A stretch of DNA of 64,000 bases from Flavobacterium kayseriense (GCF_014305095.1 NZ_JACRUI010000004.1:310001-374000), one strand, 5' to 3'; counted from the stretch's first letter, positions 19,954 to 29,731 are shown. Translations and numbers: made by a program. Notes: generated by a model not told the origin, from the sequence alone.

Positions 19954-19988
19954 TCACAAGAAAATGAAATAATAATAATAATAATTAG

Positions 19989-20013
19989 AGCCATTCTGTA
20001 CGAATGGCTTTTT
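19989..20013 (+). terminator. Rho-independent terminator after the type B secreted protein
   Basis: Stem AGCCATTC (19989-19996) with GAATGGCT (20002-20009) and a T run. The gap 19954-20391 also holds a short AAT triplet run (about 19966-19986) and a second terminator on the other strand at 20345-20371. I see no gene in it. Confidence 0.8.
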
Positions 20014-20344
20014 CTTGCAATATAATCAGAACAAGATCACTCCCCAATACTAATTTTCATAGATAAACAACAACCCCAACTCTTGAATTTAAAAACAAGC
20101 ACTCTAAATGCTTACTATTTAAATCAGTTGGAAACCATCTAAAATTTTATAAAAACCAAATTCGTACATAGTACTAAAAAGACATTCTTAATTACTATTA
20201 ACAAACCAATATTATTTGTGCTTCACAGAGGACATACAAACACACCTCTAATTAGCTCACTATATGTAACCTTGAAATATTAAACAAAGTACTTAAAATC
20301 CTCACTAGCCAGATAAAAATTAATAAAAGGATAAATACTGAACA

Positions 20345-20371
20345 TAAAAAAAGCCATTCTTTCGAATGGCT
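20345..20371 (-). terminator. Rho-independent terminator of typA
   Basis: Stem AGCCATTC (20352-20359) with GAATGGCT (20364-20371), loop TTTC, followed on the minus strand by seven or more T. It has the same stem sequence as the plus-strand terminator 350 bp away. Confidence 0.85.
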
Positions 20372-20391
20372 CTTATAAACAAACTTAAATA

Positions 20392-22188
20392 TTAGAATTT
20401 AAATCTCTTTCTATCTGTTTCTGTCAAGTAAATCTTTCTTAAACGAATAGATTTAGGAGTAACCTCAACATACTCATCTTTTTGAATATACTCTAATGCT
20501 TCCTCTAAAGAGAAAATAATTGGAGGGATAATTCTAGCTTTTTCATCATTTCCAGATGAACGAACGTTAGATTGTTTCTTCTCCTTAGTTACGTTTACAC
20601 ACATATCATCACCACGAGAGTTTTCACCAATTACCTGACCTTCGTAGATTTCAGCATTTGGCTCAACAAAAAACTTACCACGATCTTGTAATTTATCGAT
20701 AGAATAAGGAATTGCTTTTCCTTTCTCCATAGAAATTAATGAACCTTTGTTACGTCCAGCAATTTCTCCTTTGTAAGGCTCATACCCAATAAAACGGTGC
20801 GCCATGATAGCTTCACCAGCTGTAGCAGTAAGTAATTGATTACGCAATCCAATAATTCCACGAGATGGAATGTTGAATTTCACAATCATACGTTCTCCTT
20901 TTGTTTCCATGCTTAACATTTCACCTTTACGCATAGTCACAAACTCTACCGCTCTTCCAGAAAGTGTTTCTGGTAAATCGATTGTTAGTTCCTCAATTGG
21001 TTCACATTTTTTACCATCAATTTCTTTGATGATAACTTGTGGTTGACCGATTTGTAACTCATACCCTTCTCTTCTCATTGTTTCAATAAGAACAGATAAG
21101 TGAAGTACTCCACGACCAAAAACCATGAATTTATCTGCAGAGTCAGTCTCACCCATTTTCATGGCTAAGTTTTTCTCTAATTCTTTAGTTAATCTTTCAC
21201 GAATATGACGAGATGTTACAAATTTACCCTCTTTACCAAAGAAAGGAGAATCATTAATCGTAAACAACATACTCATCGTTGGCTCATCAATAGCAATTGA
21301 AGCTAAACCTTCTGGGTTTTCATGATCAGCAATAGTATCACCAATTTCAAAACCTTCTACACCAATTATTGCACAAATATCCCCTGCAATAACTTCACTA
21401 ACTTTTTTACGTCCAAGACCTTCAAAAGTATGCAGTTCTTTGATACGAGATTTTGATATTGTACCGTCTCTTTTTACTAAAGAGATTGGCATTCCTTCTC
21501 TCAAAACACCTCTCTCTAAACGACCGATTGCGATACGACCAGTAAATGCAGAGAAATCTAAAGAAGTAATTAACATTTGAGGAGTTCCTTCAGAAACTTT
21601 AGGAGCTGGTACATTTTCAATAACCATATCTAGCAATGCTTCAACATTGTCAGTTACGTTTTCCCAATGATCAGACATCCAGTTATTTTTTGCAGAACCA
21701 TAAACTGTTGGAAAATCCAACTGCCATTCTTTTGCACCTAATTCAAACATTAAGTCAAAAACCTTCTCATGAACTTCTTCAGGTGTACAGTTTTCTTTAT
21801 CTACCTTGTTAATAACTACGCAAGGTTTTAATCCTAAGTCAATAGCTTTTTGTAGTACAAAACGAGTTTGTGGCATAGGACCCTCAAAGGCATCCACTAA
21901 CAAGCAAACCCCATCAGCCATATTTAATACACGCTCTACCTCTCCACCGAAATCGGCGTGACCAGGTGTGTCAATAATGTTGATTTTTGTACCTTTATAT
22001 TGTACAGAAACATTCTTTGAGGTAATAGTTATACCTCTCTCACGCTCTAAGTCGTTGTTATCAAGGATTAAGTCACCAGTGTTTTCGTTGTCACGAAATA
22101 ACTGACAGTGATACATAATTTTATCAACCAAAGTTGTTTTACCGTGATCGACGTGGGCAATAATTGCAATGTTTCTAATAGCTTCCAT
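20392..22188 (-). CDS. typA: translational GTPase TypA/BipA
   Basis: 598 residues, the usual full length. Ribosome-binding GTPase of the EF-G/LepA group that helps ribosome assembly and stress growth. G1 AHVDHGKTT (11-19), effector region RERGITI, G3 DTPGHADFG and G4 NKVDK are intact. The C-terminal half carries the BipA-specific domain ([17 protein letters not shown]). It stands alone with its own terminator and a TACCTTTG promoter element. Confidence 0.97.
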   Translation of the reverse strand: MEAIRNIAIIAHVDHGKTTLVDKIMYHCQLFRDNENTGDLILDNNDLERERGITITSKNVSVQYKGTKINIIDTPGHADFGGEVERVLNMADGVCLLVDAFEGPMPQTRFVLQKAIDLGLKPCVVINKVDKENCTPEEVHEKVFDLMFELGAKEWQLDFPTVYGSAKNNWMSDHWENVTDNVEALLDMVIENVPAPKVSEGTPQMLITSLDFSAFTGRIAIGRLERGVLREGMPISLVKRDGTISKSRIKELHTFEGLGRKKVSEVIAGDICAIIGVEGFEIGDTIADHENPEGLASIAIDEPTMSMLFTINDSPFFGKEGKFVTSRHIRERLTKELEKNLAMKMGETDSADKFMVFGRGVLHLSVLIETMRREGYELQIGQPQVIIKEIDGKKCEPIEELTIDLPETLSGRAVEFVTMRKGEMLSMETKGERMIVKFNIPSRGIIGLRNQLLTATAGEAIMAHRFIGYEPYKGEIAGRNKGSLISMEKGKAIPYSIDKLQDRGKFFVEPNAEIYEGQVIGENSRGDDMCVNVTKEKKQSNVRSSGNDEKARIIPPIIFSLEEALEYIQKDEYVEVTPKSIRLRKIYLTETDRKRFKF

Positions 22189-22207
22189 CTGTGATTTTTA
22201 ATGGGTG

Positions 22208-22215
22208 CAAAGGTA
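22208..22215 (-). promoter_or_regulatory. Bacteroidota -7 element of typA (TACCTTTG)
   Basis: Exact TAnnTTTG on the minus strand, 19 bp before the typA ATG. Confidence 0.6.
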
Positions 22216-22311
22216 CACTTTATTTTGATATAAAAAATATTTCTCAAATACTTTACCTATTATTAACCATTTAGACACAAAAGAGGGCTTAAAATTAGTT
22301 AGATTTTGCCG

Positions 22312-22341
22312 TTTGTTATTAACAATATTTAATTATATTTG
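22312..22341 (+). promoter_or_regulatory. Bacteroidota promoter TTTG-N18-TATATTTG
   Basis: TTTG at 22312-22315 and TATATTTG at 22334-22341, 18 bp apart, the textbook spacing of Bacteroidota primary-sigma promoters. It ends 4 bp before the histidine kinase ATG, so the transcript has a very short leader or is nearly leaderless. Confidence 0.7.
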
Positions 22342-22345
22342 AGTA

Positions 22346-24058
22346 ATGAAAAATAAAACCAACCAAATTATTATAATTTACCTACTTACAGCCTTGTTCG
22401 TAGTTATAATATTTTATAAGTTTTCATTAAGCTACTACCAAACAGAAAATTACCCTTACTTTAACTTCATAAAAGACGCTATACTTGTATTAACAACAGG
22501 CTTAATATTTAGATACATTCTTACTAAGAATGACAAAAGAAGTACCATTTATTTCAACCAACTAAAACAAATCAACGAAGACTTCAAGGAATCTAACGAT
22601 AAATACGACATTGTCGCTAAAGCCACTAGTGATACAATATGGGATTGGAAAATCGAGGAAGATCAAATGATCTGGAGTAAAGGAATTCAAGCGGTTTATG
22701 GATACGGAGAAAACGAAGTAGGAAACGGCTCTAATTGGTGGTTTGAAAATATCCACCCGGAAGACAGTATAAAAATGTCTATCAAACTATATTCGTTTCT
22801 TGAACAAAAAACAGAAAAATGGCAGGATGAATACCGATTTAAATGTGCAGACAACACCTATAAATACGTACTAGATAGAGGTTTTTTACTTAAAGACGAA
22901 AACGGTAAGGCAGTAAGAATGATAGGTGCTATTCAAGACATAACAAAACAAAAGGAAGAAGAACTAAGGTTGAAATTATTAGAAACGGTTATTGTACAAA
23001 CAAAAGAATCTATAATTATCACGGAAGCAGATTTTGACAACCATAAACTTCCAAAAATCGTTTACGCTAATCCTGCATATACATCAATGACTGGTTTCGA
23101 GTCACACGAAGTTATTGGCAAGACTCCTGATTTATTTCAAGGACAGAAAGCTAGTTTTAGCGCAATGTATAAGATCCTGAAAACATTACATAGCAGGCAA
23201 GAAACTCTAATTGAAACACTATCTACTCGTAAAAACAAAGAAGAATTTTGGTTACGTTTTTCTATGATACCAATATATAACTCAGAACATGAACTTACTC
23301 ATTGGGTATCCATGCAAAAAGATGTTTCTGAAGAAAAAAAGCAAGAAAAAGAAAAAGAACATCTTATTAATGAGCTCACCCAAAACAATAAAGACTTAAA
23401 ACAATTCTCTTACATCACATCGCACAATTTAAGAGCACCAGTTTCAAACTTAACAGGACTCCTTAATCTAATCGATGACATACCAATTGACGATCCAGAG
23501 TTAGCAGAAATTCTTGGTGGATTTCAAAAATCCACAAACCTGTTAAACGAAACGATAAACGATTTGACCAAAGTAATGATCATTAAAGACAAAAGCGCAG
23601 TTCAAAAAGAAGATGTTTTACTTGAAGATGTTTTTAAAAATGTATGCAATCAACTTTCGTTTCAAATCGAAGCAGAACAACCTATTTTAAATATTAACTT
23701 AGCAGATGTGCCTTCTATAAGAATGAACAAACCTTACATAGAGAGTATCTTACTAAATCTTCTAACAAACGCAATCAAATACAAGTGCGCTGATAAAACT
23801 CTAGAAATAGCGATAGAAGCAAACCAATTAAAAGACAAAACGATACTTACCTTTACTGATAACGGAATAGGAATAGATCTAGACAGAAATAAGGACAAAG
23901 TTTTTGGACTTTACCAGCGTTTTCATGATTATCCTGACAGCAAAGGACTGGGACTATATTTAGTAAAATCACAAGTTGAGGCTATGGCAGGAACCATAAG
24001 TATTAAAAGTGAAGTGAACAAAGGAACCACTTTTACGTTAACATTCAAAAACAAATAA
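22346..24058 (+). CDS. PAS-domain sensor histidine kinase
   Basis: 570-residue membrane-bound kinase. Two helices at about 9-27 and 41-58 anchor it; almost nothing lies outside the membrane, so sensing is probably cytoplasmic. Two PAS/PAC units follow (about 85-205, ending in RMIGAIQDITKQ, and about 210-330, with IVYANPAYTSMTGF and WVSMQKDVSEE). The HisKA-type phosphoacceptor is H360 in SYITSHNLRAP, and the ATPase domain has the N box NLLTNAIKYK and the G box DNGIGI / GLGLYLVK. It is directly followed by a receiver-only regulator (2 bp), its likely partner. Confidence 0.92.
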   Translation: MKNKTNQIIIIYLLTALFVVIIFYKFSLSYYQTENYPYFNFIKDAILVLTTGLIFRYILTKNDKRSTIYFNQLKQINEDFKESNDKYDIVAKATSDTIWDWKIEEDQMIWSKGIQAVYGYGENEVGNGSNWWFENIHPEDSIKMSIKLYSFLEQKTEKWQDEYRFKCADNTYKYVLDRGFLLKDENGKAVRMIGAIQDITKQKEEELRLKLLETVIVQTKESIIITEADFDNHKLPKIVYANPAYTSMTGFESHEVIGKTPDLFQGQKASFSAMYKILKTLHSRQETLIETLSTRKNKEEFWLRFSMIPIYNSEHELTHWVSMQKDVSEEKKQEKEKEHLINELTQNNKDLKQFSYITSHNLRAPVSNLTGLLNLIDDIPIDDPELAEILGGFQKSTNLLNETINDLTKVMIIKDKSAVQKEDVLLEDVFKNVCNQLSFQIEAEQPILNINLADVPSIRMNKPYIESILLNLLTNAIKYKCADKTLEIAIEANQLKDKTILTFTDNGIGIDLDRNKDKVFGLYQRFHDYPDSKGLGLYLVKSQVEAMAGTISIKSEVNKGTTFTLTFKNK

Positions 24059-24060
24059 AT

Positions 24061-24462
24061 ATGTTAGATCGTATCTTATGTATAGATGATGACCCGATAA
24101 CGCTAATGCTTTGTAAAAAAGTAATCATGAAAAGCCTATTTTCTAAAGAAATAATCACTGCTCAAAATGGAGAAAAAGCACTGCAATATTTTGATGATTT
24201 ACTAGATGTTGATTTAAGCAAAATTGAATTACCTGAGATGATTTTTCTAGATTTAAACATGCCTGTAATGGGTGGATGGGAATTCTTAGACGCCTTTAAC
24301 GCACCAAAGTATAATAGGTTTCACAGTATCAAAGTAGTTGTCCTAACCTCCACGATTGACCCCAAAGATTTAGAAAAATCACAAACATACCCTATGGTAT
24401 TAGACTTTTTATCTAAACCAATTACTTTAACTATGCTTGAATACATTAACACAAAATCGTAA
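24061..24462 (+). CDS. single-domain response regulator (CheY-like)
   Basis: 133-residue receiver domain with no output domain. Acidic pocket in CIDDDP, phosphoacceptor D64 in FLDLNMPVMGGWEF, conserved T/S in VVLTSTIDP and K in LSKPIT. It starts 2 bp after the PAS kinase, so phosphotransfer between them is the natural reading. The output must be through protein contact. A terminator follows. Confidence 0.93.
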   Translation: MLDRILCIDDDPITLMLCKKVIMKSLFSKEIITAQNGEKALQYFDDLLDVDLSKIELPEMIFLDLNMPVMGGWEFLDAFNAPKYNRFHSIKVVVLTSTIDPKDLEKSQTYPMVLDFLSKPITLTMLEYINTKS

Positions 24463-24473
24463 GAATTATTACA

Positions 24474-24520
24474 ATCGGCTCTCAAATATACTATTTACAG
24501 TTGAGAGCCGATATTTTTTT
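24474..24520 (+). terminator. Rho-independent terminator
   Basis: Twelve-bp stem ATCGGCTCTCAA (24474-24485) with TTGAGAGCCGAT (24501-24512) followed by a T7 run. It closes the kinase/receiver operon. Confidence 0.9.
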
Positions 24521-24572
24521 CACAATCAAAAACTTGGCTAAAGAGGCGCTTTCATAAATAATTATATAAAAC

Positions 24573-24604
24573 AAAAAAACCTCCTAATATAGGAGGTTTT
24601 TTTA
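24573..24604. terminator. bidirectional terminator (rpsT side)
   Basis: AAACCTCCT / AGGAGGTTT stem with A-run before and T-run after, so it works for both strands. It probably mainly terminates rpsT on the minus strand. Confidence 0.85.
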
Positions 24605-24626
24605 GTATTAAGATCAAAACAAAGTT

Positions 24627-24878
24627 TTACAATTTTGCAACAAATTTAGTCAACTTTGATTTTAAGTTTGAAGCTTTATTATCATGAATGATGTTTTTCT
24701 TAGCTAATTTATCAATCATTGATATAACGTTTGACAATTTTGCAGTAGCATCTACCTTATCAGTTGCTATTCTTAATGCTTTAATAGCATTACGAGTAGT
24801 TTTATGCTGGTATCTGTTTAATACTCTTCTCTTTTCGTTACTTCTGATTCTCTTTAGAGCTGACTTATGATTTGCCAT
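24627..24878 (-). CDS. rpsT: 30S ribosomal protein S20
   Basis: 83 residues, a typical S20: MANHKSALKRIRSNEKRRVLNRYQHK at the start and lysine/arginine-rich throughout. It binds 16S rRNA early in 30S assembly. It is followed by a bidirectional terminator; upstream are three tRNA-Glu genes on the same strand. Confidence 0.97.
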   Translation of the reverse strand: MANHKSALKRIRSNEKRRVLNRYQHKTTRNAIKALRIATDKVDATAKLSNVISMIDKLAKKNIIHDNKASNLKSKLTKFVAKL

Positions 24879-24910
24879 TTTATTATATTTTTATCTTTTA
24901 CTAATTTTAG

Positions 24911-24982
24911 TAGTCCGTAAGGGAATCGAACCCCTGTTACCAAGACGAAATCTTGGCGTCCTAACCCCTAGACGAACGGACC
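24911..24982 (-). tRNA. tRNA-Glu (anticodon UUC), divergent copy
   Basis: On the minus strand a 72-nt cloverleaf reads from GGTCCGT to ACGGACTA. The anticodon stem CCAAG/CTTGG encloses ATTTCGT, giving anticodon TTC. T arm GGTTCGATTCC. CCA is not encoded. The body differs from the two other copies, and position 37 is G where they have A. Confidence 0.9.
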
Positions 24983-25023
24983 ATCATTCCTCTAAGTTTT
25001 TATCAATCCAGCGATTGAAATTG

Positions 25024-25095
25024 TAGCCCGTAGCGGAATCGAACCGCTCTTACATGGATGAAAACCATGCGTCCTAACCGATAGACGAACGGGCC
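25024..25095 (-). tRNA. tRNA-Glu (anticodon UUC), copy 2
   Basis: 72-nt cloverleaf on the minus strand, GGCCCGT to ACGGGCTA; anticodon stem CATGG/CCATG around TTTTCAT gives TTC. Perfect T stem AGCGG/CCGCT. No encoded CCA. Identical in sequence to the copy at 25141-25212. Confidence 0.95.
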
Positions 25096-25140
25096 ATTTT
25101 CCTTTTAAAGTCCAGGAATACTGCAACACAATAAAAATAG

Positions 25141-25212
25141 TAGCCCGTAGCGGAATCGAACCGCTCTTACATGGATGAAAACCATGCGTCCTAACCGATA
25201 GACGAACGGGCC
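25141..25212 (-). tRNA. tRNA-Glu (anticodon UUC), copy 3
   Basis: Identical over all 72 nt to the copy at 25024-25095, with 45 bp between them, so a recent tandem duplication or homogenised pair. Confidence 0.95.
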
Positions 25213-25289
25213 CTGCTTCTGTATTGCGGATGCAAAAATACAACTATTTTCGAGAAGTGCAATACCTAAACTAAAAAAAATCAAAAAAA

Positions 25290-26768
25290 TTAATATGCTT
25301 TAGCAAAAAGCACTCTTTTTGATGATGGATTCCCAGTAAACACGCATGTTCCCACCTCTTCCTTAGCATCCAAAGGAATACAACGAATAGTGGCTTTTGT
25401 CATGTCTTTTATCTTCTCCTCAGTTGCTGCAGTACCATCCCAATGAGCTGACACAAACCCACCTTTATCTTCTAAAATTTGTTTAAATTCTTCGAAATCA
25501 TTCACTTCAGTAATATGATTATTTCGATAACTCAAAGCTTTATCAAATAAATCATTCTGAATTTGTTCCAAAAGTTCTTTTATGTAAATTGCAATACCTT
25601 CCTTCTCCTTAATTTCTTTTGTCAAAATATCTCTTCTTGCAACTTCAAAAGTTCCATTCTCTAAATCTTTTGGACCAACAGCGATACGAACCGGCACCCC
25701 TTTTAATTCCCATTCTGCAAATTTAAAACCAGGCTTTTGAGTTGTACGATCGTCAAACTTCACTGTTACATTTAATTTTCTTAAGTCAGCTGTCAAAACA
25801 GAAACCGCAGCTGCAATTTCAGACAACTGTTCATCCGTTTTGTATATAGGAACAATTACAACTTGAATTGGAGCTAAATTAGGCGGTAACACTAAACCTT
25901 GATCATCTGAGTGCGTCATGACTAAAGCCCCCATCAAACGAGTAGAAACCCCCCACGAGGTACCCCATACATATTCTTGTTTCCCTTCGGCATTTGCAAA
26001 CTTCACATCGAACGCTTTAGCAAAATTTTGACCTAAAAAGTGAGAAGTTCCTGCTTGCAATGCTTTTCCGTCTTGCATCAATGCTTCGATGCAATAAGTC
26101 TCTTCAGCACCTGCAAAACGCTCTGTCTCTGTCTTTAAACCTTTGACAACCGGAATTGCCATAAAGTTTTGAGCGAAATCAGCATAAACGTTCATCATTT
26201 TCTCTGACTCCTCCACTGCTTCTTCTCTAGTTGCATGAGCCGTGTGTCCTTCTTGCCATAAAAATTCTGCAGTACGTAAAAACAAACGCGTTCTCATTTC
26301 CCAGCGAACAACGTTAGCCCATTGGTTTATTAATAATGGTAAATCTCTATAGGATTGTACCCACCCTTTATAAGTAGACCAAATAATTGCTTCACTTGTA
26401 GGTCGAACAATTAACTCCTCCTCTAATTTTGCATTTGGGTCCACCATTAATTTACCTGGTTTGTCAGGATCATTTTTTAACCTATAGTGCGTTACAATAG
26501 CGCACTCCTTTGCAAATCCCTCGGCATTTTTTTCTTCTGCTTCAAACATACTCTTAGGAACGAATAAAGGAAAATAAGCATTTTGGTGTCCTGTCTCTTT
26601 AAACATTCTATCCAATTCTGCTTGCATTTTTTCCCAAATAGCATATCCGTAAGGCTTGATAACCATACAGCCTCTAACGCCTGAGTTCTCGGCTAAATCA
26701 GCCTTGACAACCAGTTCGTTATACCATTTTGAATAATCTTCTGATCGGGTAGTAAGGTTCTTGCTCAT
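25290..26768 (-). CDS. proS: prolyl-tRNA synthetase, short archaeal/eukaryote-like type
   Basis: 492-residue class II synthetase that charges tRNA-Pro. The start, including [21 protein letters not shown], motif 2 [20 protein letters not shown] and the [13 protein letters not shown] block, is the 'type 3' ProRS common in Bacteroidota, which lacks the bacterial editing insertion and carries a C-terminal extension ending in a tyrosine. It is divergent from the lipoprotein gene at 26870; their -7 elements are almost adjacent. Confidence 0.96.
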   Translation of the reverse strand: MSKNLTTRSEDYSKWYNELVVKADLAENSGVRGCMVIKPYGYAIWEKMQAELDRMFKETGHQNAYFPLFVPKSMFEAEEKNAEGFAKECAIVTHYRLKNDPDKPGKLMVDPNAKLEEELIVRPTSEAIIWSTYKGWVQSYRDLPLLINQWANVVRWEMRTRLFLRTAEFLWQEGHTAHATREEAVEESEKMMNVYADFAQNFMAIPVVKGLKTETERFAGAEETYCIEALMQDGKALQAGTSHFLGQNFAKAFDVKFANAEGKQEYVWGTSWGVSTRLMGALVMTHSDDQGLVLPPNLAPIQVVIVPIYKTDEQLSEIAAAVSVLTADLRKLNVTVKFDDRTTQKPGFKFAEWELKGVPVRIAVGPKDLENGTFEVARRDILTKEIKEKEGIAIYIKELLEQIQNDLFDKALSYRNNHITEVNDFEEFKQILEDKGGFVSAHWDGTAATEEKIKDMTKATIRCIPLDAKEEVGTCVFTGNPSSKRVLFAKAY

Positions 26769-26821
26769 AATGAATAGTTTGGCACAAATTTTGTTTTAAT
26801 TATTTTAACTAAATAGTTCCG

Positions 26822-26849
26822 CAAAACTAACTATTTTTGTAATGTGCAA
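26822..26849 (-). promoter_or_regulatory. proS promoter: TTG-N17-TAGTTTTG
   Basis: Minus-strand -7 element TAGTTTTG at 26822-26829 and TTG at 26847-26849, 17 bp apart. It overlaps the opposite-facing -7 element at 26832-26839. Confidence 0.6.
26832..26839 (+). promoter_or_regulatory. Bacteroidota -7 element (TATTTTTG) of the lipoprotein gene
   Basis: Exact TAnnTTTG, 30 bp before the ATG at 26870, lying inside the -33/-7 spacer of the proS promoter on the other strand. Confidence 0.55.
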
Positions 26850-26869
26850 CAATAAAAAACGAAATAGAT

Positions 26870-27901
26870 ATGAAAACAAATACTTTTTCATTCCTTAAAC
26901 TGCCCAATTTTAGTCTCATCATTGTCTTAAGTGTTTTGATAGCATCCTGTGGATCTTATCAAAACAGTTCTTACTACGGTGATGGTATTTATGGGGACTC
27001 CGGGAATCAGAATACACAGAGACAAGTTCCAAATGACTCAAATAACCGATACAAAAGTTATTTCAGCTCCTTACAGGAAGAAAGTCAGTCATCAGAAATT
27101 TTCACGGACATTGACAACTATAATGATTACCAAGACAACCCAGATAATACTGACGGAGTGGGAAACAATTATGGAGGATGGGGAAGTAATTACACACAAA
27201 CAGACATAACTATTTATCCTAATAATTTTGGAATGGGATGGGGTCTTGGCTACAATGGTTGGGGAAATCCTTATTTTAATAATGGGTTTGGATGGAATTC
27301 TCCATTTTTTGATGGCGGATTTGGATGGAACAACCCCTACTACGGTGCAGGGTATAACTGGGGCTCCCCTTTCGGACTTGGTTACCGAGGATTTGGTTTT
27401 GGAATATTAAGATGGAACAGTCCTTTCTACGGCTACAATAGTTATTACGGAAATCCTTATTTCGGAAATCAGATTTATGGAAATCAGATTATTGGTAGAA
27501 ATTATTCGAATAATACTGGAAGAAGAGGGTCTGTGAATTACAATTCAAATACCAATAGAAATATCAATTCTAGAACAAGTAACAGTCAAATTAATAGAAC
27601 CTACAATGGAAGAAGTAACAGCAACAGTACTTATTCCAGAAATGGATCCTTTAATTCTGGCACAAGAACGAATACTCCTATCTTTAGAAGAGGAGAAAGT
27701 CAAAATAGAAATTCAAACAGTCCAACTCAAGGAAGAACTAACAATACTAGGCAAGATAGGTCCTACACTCCTACCAACAACTCAACTCAGAATCGAACTT
27801 ATACACCATCATCAAATACTGGTAGATCCTCAAGTGGATCAAGTAGCGGTAGATCATCTGGTGGGTCAAGTAGTGGAAGATCTTCTGGTGGAAGAGGATG
27901 A
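26870..27901 (+). CDS. low-complexity lipoprotein, Gly/Asn/Tyr/Ser-rich
   Basis: 343 residues. Lipobox LIASC (C27) predicts a lipoprotein. The body is low-complexity: a Gly/Asn/Tyr/Trp-rich middle with repeated short blocks such as GWNSPFFDGGFGWNNP and YYGNPYFGNQIYGNQ, then an Asn/Arg/Thr/Ser-rich stretch, then a C-terminal run of GSSSGRSSGG repeats. Flavobacterium homologues have been labelled 'vitellogenin II precursor', which is misleading. I see no enzymatic domain. Probably a disordered surface protein. Confidence 0.7.
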   Translation: MKTNTFSFLKLPNFSLIIVLSVLIASCGSYQNSSYYGDGIYGDSGNQNTQRQVPNDSNNRYKSYFSSLQEESQSSEIFTDIDNYNDYQDNPDNTDGVGNNYGGWGSNYTQTDITIYPNNFGMGWGLGYNGWGNPYFNNGFGWNSPFFDGGFGWNNPYYGAGYNWGSPFGLGYRGFGFGILRWNSPFYGYNSYYGNPYFGNQIYGNQIIGRNYSNNTGRRGSVNYNSNTNRNINSRTSNSQINRTYNGRSNSNSTYSRNGSFNSGTRTNTPIFRRGESQNRNSNSPTQGRTNNTRQDRSYTPTNNSTQNRTYTPSSNTGRSSSGSSSGRSSGGSSSGRSSGGRG

Positions 27902-27945
27902 AGATAAAATGATCTCTTTTAAATTGGCATAAACAAAATTCAAAA

Positions 27946-29526
27946 ATGAAAAAACAAATATTCATACTGTTAACTGGGCTAAGCTTTAGTTTTACACAAT
28001 CACAGGAAATTAGAGATGCACTGCGTTATTCACAAGATAATTTAACCGGAACTGCACGTTTTAATGCAATGAGTGGTGCTTTTGGTGCACTTGGAGGAGA
28101 CTTATCATCAATAGGAATTAACCCTGCCGGATCAGCTGTTTTCGCAAATAATCAAGTAGGATTCACGATTAATAGCACTAACAGGAAAAATAATTCTAAT
28201 TATTTTGGAACAAACACTACTGAAAATAATAACTCTTTGAATTTAAATCAAGCCGGTGGTGTCTTTGTTTTCAAAAGTCAAAACCCACAAAGCAACTGGA
28301 CAAAAATTGCAGTAGGGTTAAATTTTGAAAACACAAACAATTTTGATAACGCTACTTTCTCAGCGGGTGTAAACCCAACAAATTCTATAGGAAACTATTT
28401 TCTAAGTTATGCTAATAATGCTAATAATGGCGCACCTGTACCGCAGGAGTTTGTAAACTTGCAAAACGGAGAATCAATCAACAACTTATACTCATTTCTA
28501 GGAAGAAATTTACCTAATAATCAATACAATGGCCTTTCTGGATTTGGTGCTCAACAAGCGTTTTTGGGGTATCAAGGTTTTATAATTGATGCAGCAGATC
28601 CAAACAACAACAATTCAACCTACTTATCAAGTGTTGCGCCAGGAGGAAACTATTATCAGGAAAATACTGTAGTAACCTCAGGATATAATGGTAAGTTATC
28701 ATTTAATGCCTCAACTGCTTACAAGGATAAACTTTATATAGGTCTTAATTTAAACTCTCATTTTATTGACTTTAGACAATCTAGTGTGTTTTATGAAGAT
28801 AACTCCAATGCTTTAAATTCTGATTACAGAGTTACACAAGTACAATTCAATAATGATTTATATACTTACGGAAGCGGTTTTTCGTTTCAATTAGGAGCTA
28901 TAGCTAAAGTTACAAATGAGTTACGCGCGGGTCTAACGTATGAGTCATCTACTTGGTACCGCGTAAACGATGAATTGTCTCAGCGTCTTATTGCAGTAAG
29001 TAGTAACAACACAGGGACCTTAGATTCAGATGTTGTAGACCCAAGATACCTTAATGTTTACGAACCTTACAAGTTACAAACACCTAGCAAAGTGACTGGA
29101 AGTTTAGCCTATGTATTTGGTAAATCTGGTTTAATAAGTCTTGACTATGCTATCAAAGATTATAGCAATATCAAATTTAAACCTACCAATGACTCTTTTT
29201 TAAGTAGTTTAAATTCACAAATGAGCAACACACTTCAAAACACAGGTGAACTACGAATAGGAGCCGAATATAAAATTGAGAGACTGAGTCTTAGAGGAGG
29301 TTACCGATACGAGCAAAGCCCTTATAAAAACAAAACTACAGTAGGTGACTTAACAGGATATTCAGGAGGATTAGGGTATAATTTTGGTTCAACTAAATTA
29401 GATTTATCTTATGCTTATGCTAAAAGAGACTCGCAACAAGGTTTTTTCTCACAAGGATTAACGAATGGTGCACAAATAAATAACATCAATAATACAGTCG
29501 CAGTATCTTTATTATTCGAATTATAA
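27946..29526 (+). CDS. OmpP1/FadL-family outer membrane protein
   Basis: 526 residues with signal peptide ending at FTQSQ. The N-terminal DALRYSQDNLTGTARFNAMSGAFGALGGDLSSIGINPAGSA is the family hallmark (gating hatch and 'NPAG' box). The rest alternates beta-barrel strands, ending in SLLFEL. FadL proteins import hydrophobic compounds across the outer membrane; substrate unknown. It lies 44 bp after the low-complexity lipoprotein gene and ends in a terminator. Confidence 0.88.
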   Translation: MKKQIFILLTGLSFSFTQSQEIRDALRYSQDNLTGTARFNAMSGAFGALGGDLSSIGINPAGSAVFANNQVGFTINSTNRKNNSNYFGTNTTENNNSLNLNQAGGVFVFKSQNPQSNWTKIAVGLNFENTNNFDNATFSAGVNPTNSIGNYFLSYANNANNGAPVPQEFVNLQNGESINNLYSFLGRNLPNNQYNGLSGFGAQQAFLGYQGFIIDAADPNNNNSTYLSSVAPGGNYYQENTVVTSGYNGKLSFNASTAYKDKLYIGLNLNSHFIDFRQSSVFYEDNSNALNSDYRVTQVQFNNDLYTYGSGFSFQLGAIAKVTNELRAGLTYESSTWYRVNDELSQRLIAVSSNNTGTLDSDVVDPRYLNVYEPYKLQTPSKVTGSLAYVFGKSGLISLDYAIKDYSNIKFKPTNDSFLSSLNSQMSNTLQNTGELRIGAEYKIERLSLRGGYRYEQSPYKNKTTVGDLTGYSGGLGYNFGSTKLDLSYAYAKRDSQQGFFSQGLTNGAQINNINNTVAVSLLFEL

Positions 29527-29545
29527 AACCATAAAAAAGTTATTT

Positions 29546-29582
29546 GAACCGTCTCGTATTTTAATATTGGGACGGTTTTTTT
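29546..29582 (+). terminator. Rho-independent terminator
   Basis: Stem AACCGTCTC (29547-29555) with GGGACGGTT (29569-29577, one G-T pair) and a T run; it directly precedes the Flavo-1-like element. Confidence 0.75.
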
Positions 29583-29652
29583 CAGCCCCGATGGCAGTGA
29601 AAATCCTCCCGCTTTTTTTCGGGAGATTGCAGCGCACAGCGGGATCAGCTCC
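29583..29652 (+). ncRNA. structured intergenic element, Flavo-1 RNA-like, copy 1
   Basis: CAGCCCCGATGGCAGTG, then an inner hairpin (CTCCCG / CGGGAG around a T run) and a 3' half TTGCAGCGCACAGCGGGATC followed by AGCTCC. The outer 5' AGC and CCCG can pair with the 3' CGGG and GCT. The same layout recurs at 56990-57080. It resembles the Flavo-1 motif reported as a non-coding RNA of unknown function in Flavobacteria; I assign this from memory of the pattern. Confidence 0.55.
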
Positions 29653-29704
29653 ATAAAAAGGAACTAAATAAAAGGAAACGAGTGCTGTTTAAATAAAAAA
29701 AGCG

Positions 29705-29712
29705 TAATTTTG
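29705..29712 (+). promoter_or_regulatory. Bacteroidota -7 element of rimO (TAATTTTG)
   Basis: Exact TAnnTTTG, 19 bp before the rimO ATG at 29732. Confidence 0.6.
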
Positions 29713-29731
29713 CACTCCAATTTACAAATCT

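Noticed and set aside
19966..19986. AAT triplet run as a phase-variable repeat
   Set aside because: It is short, lies after a stop codon and before a terminator, so length changes would not alter a gene.
24992..25243. An 83-codon minus-strand reading frame
   Set aside because: It lies across two tRNA-Glu genes and is a by-product of their repeated sequence.
26949..27932. Overlapping frames in the low-complexity lipoprotein gene
   Set aside because: They are shadows produced by biased composition and lack start context.
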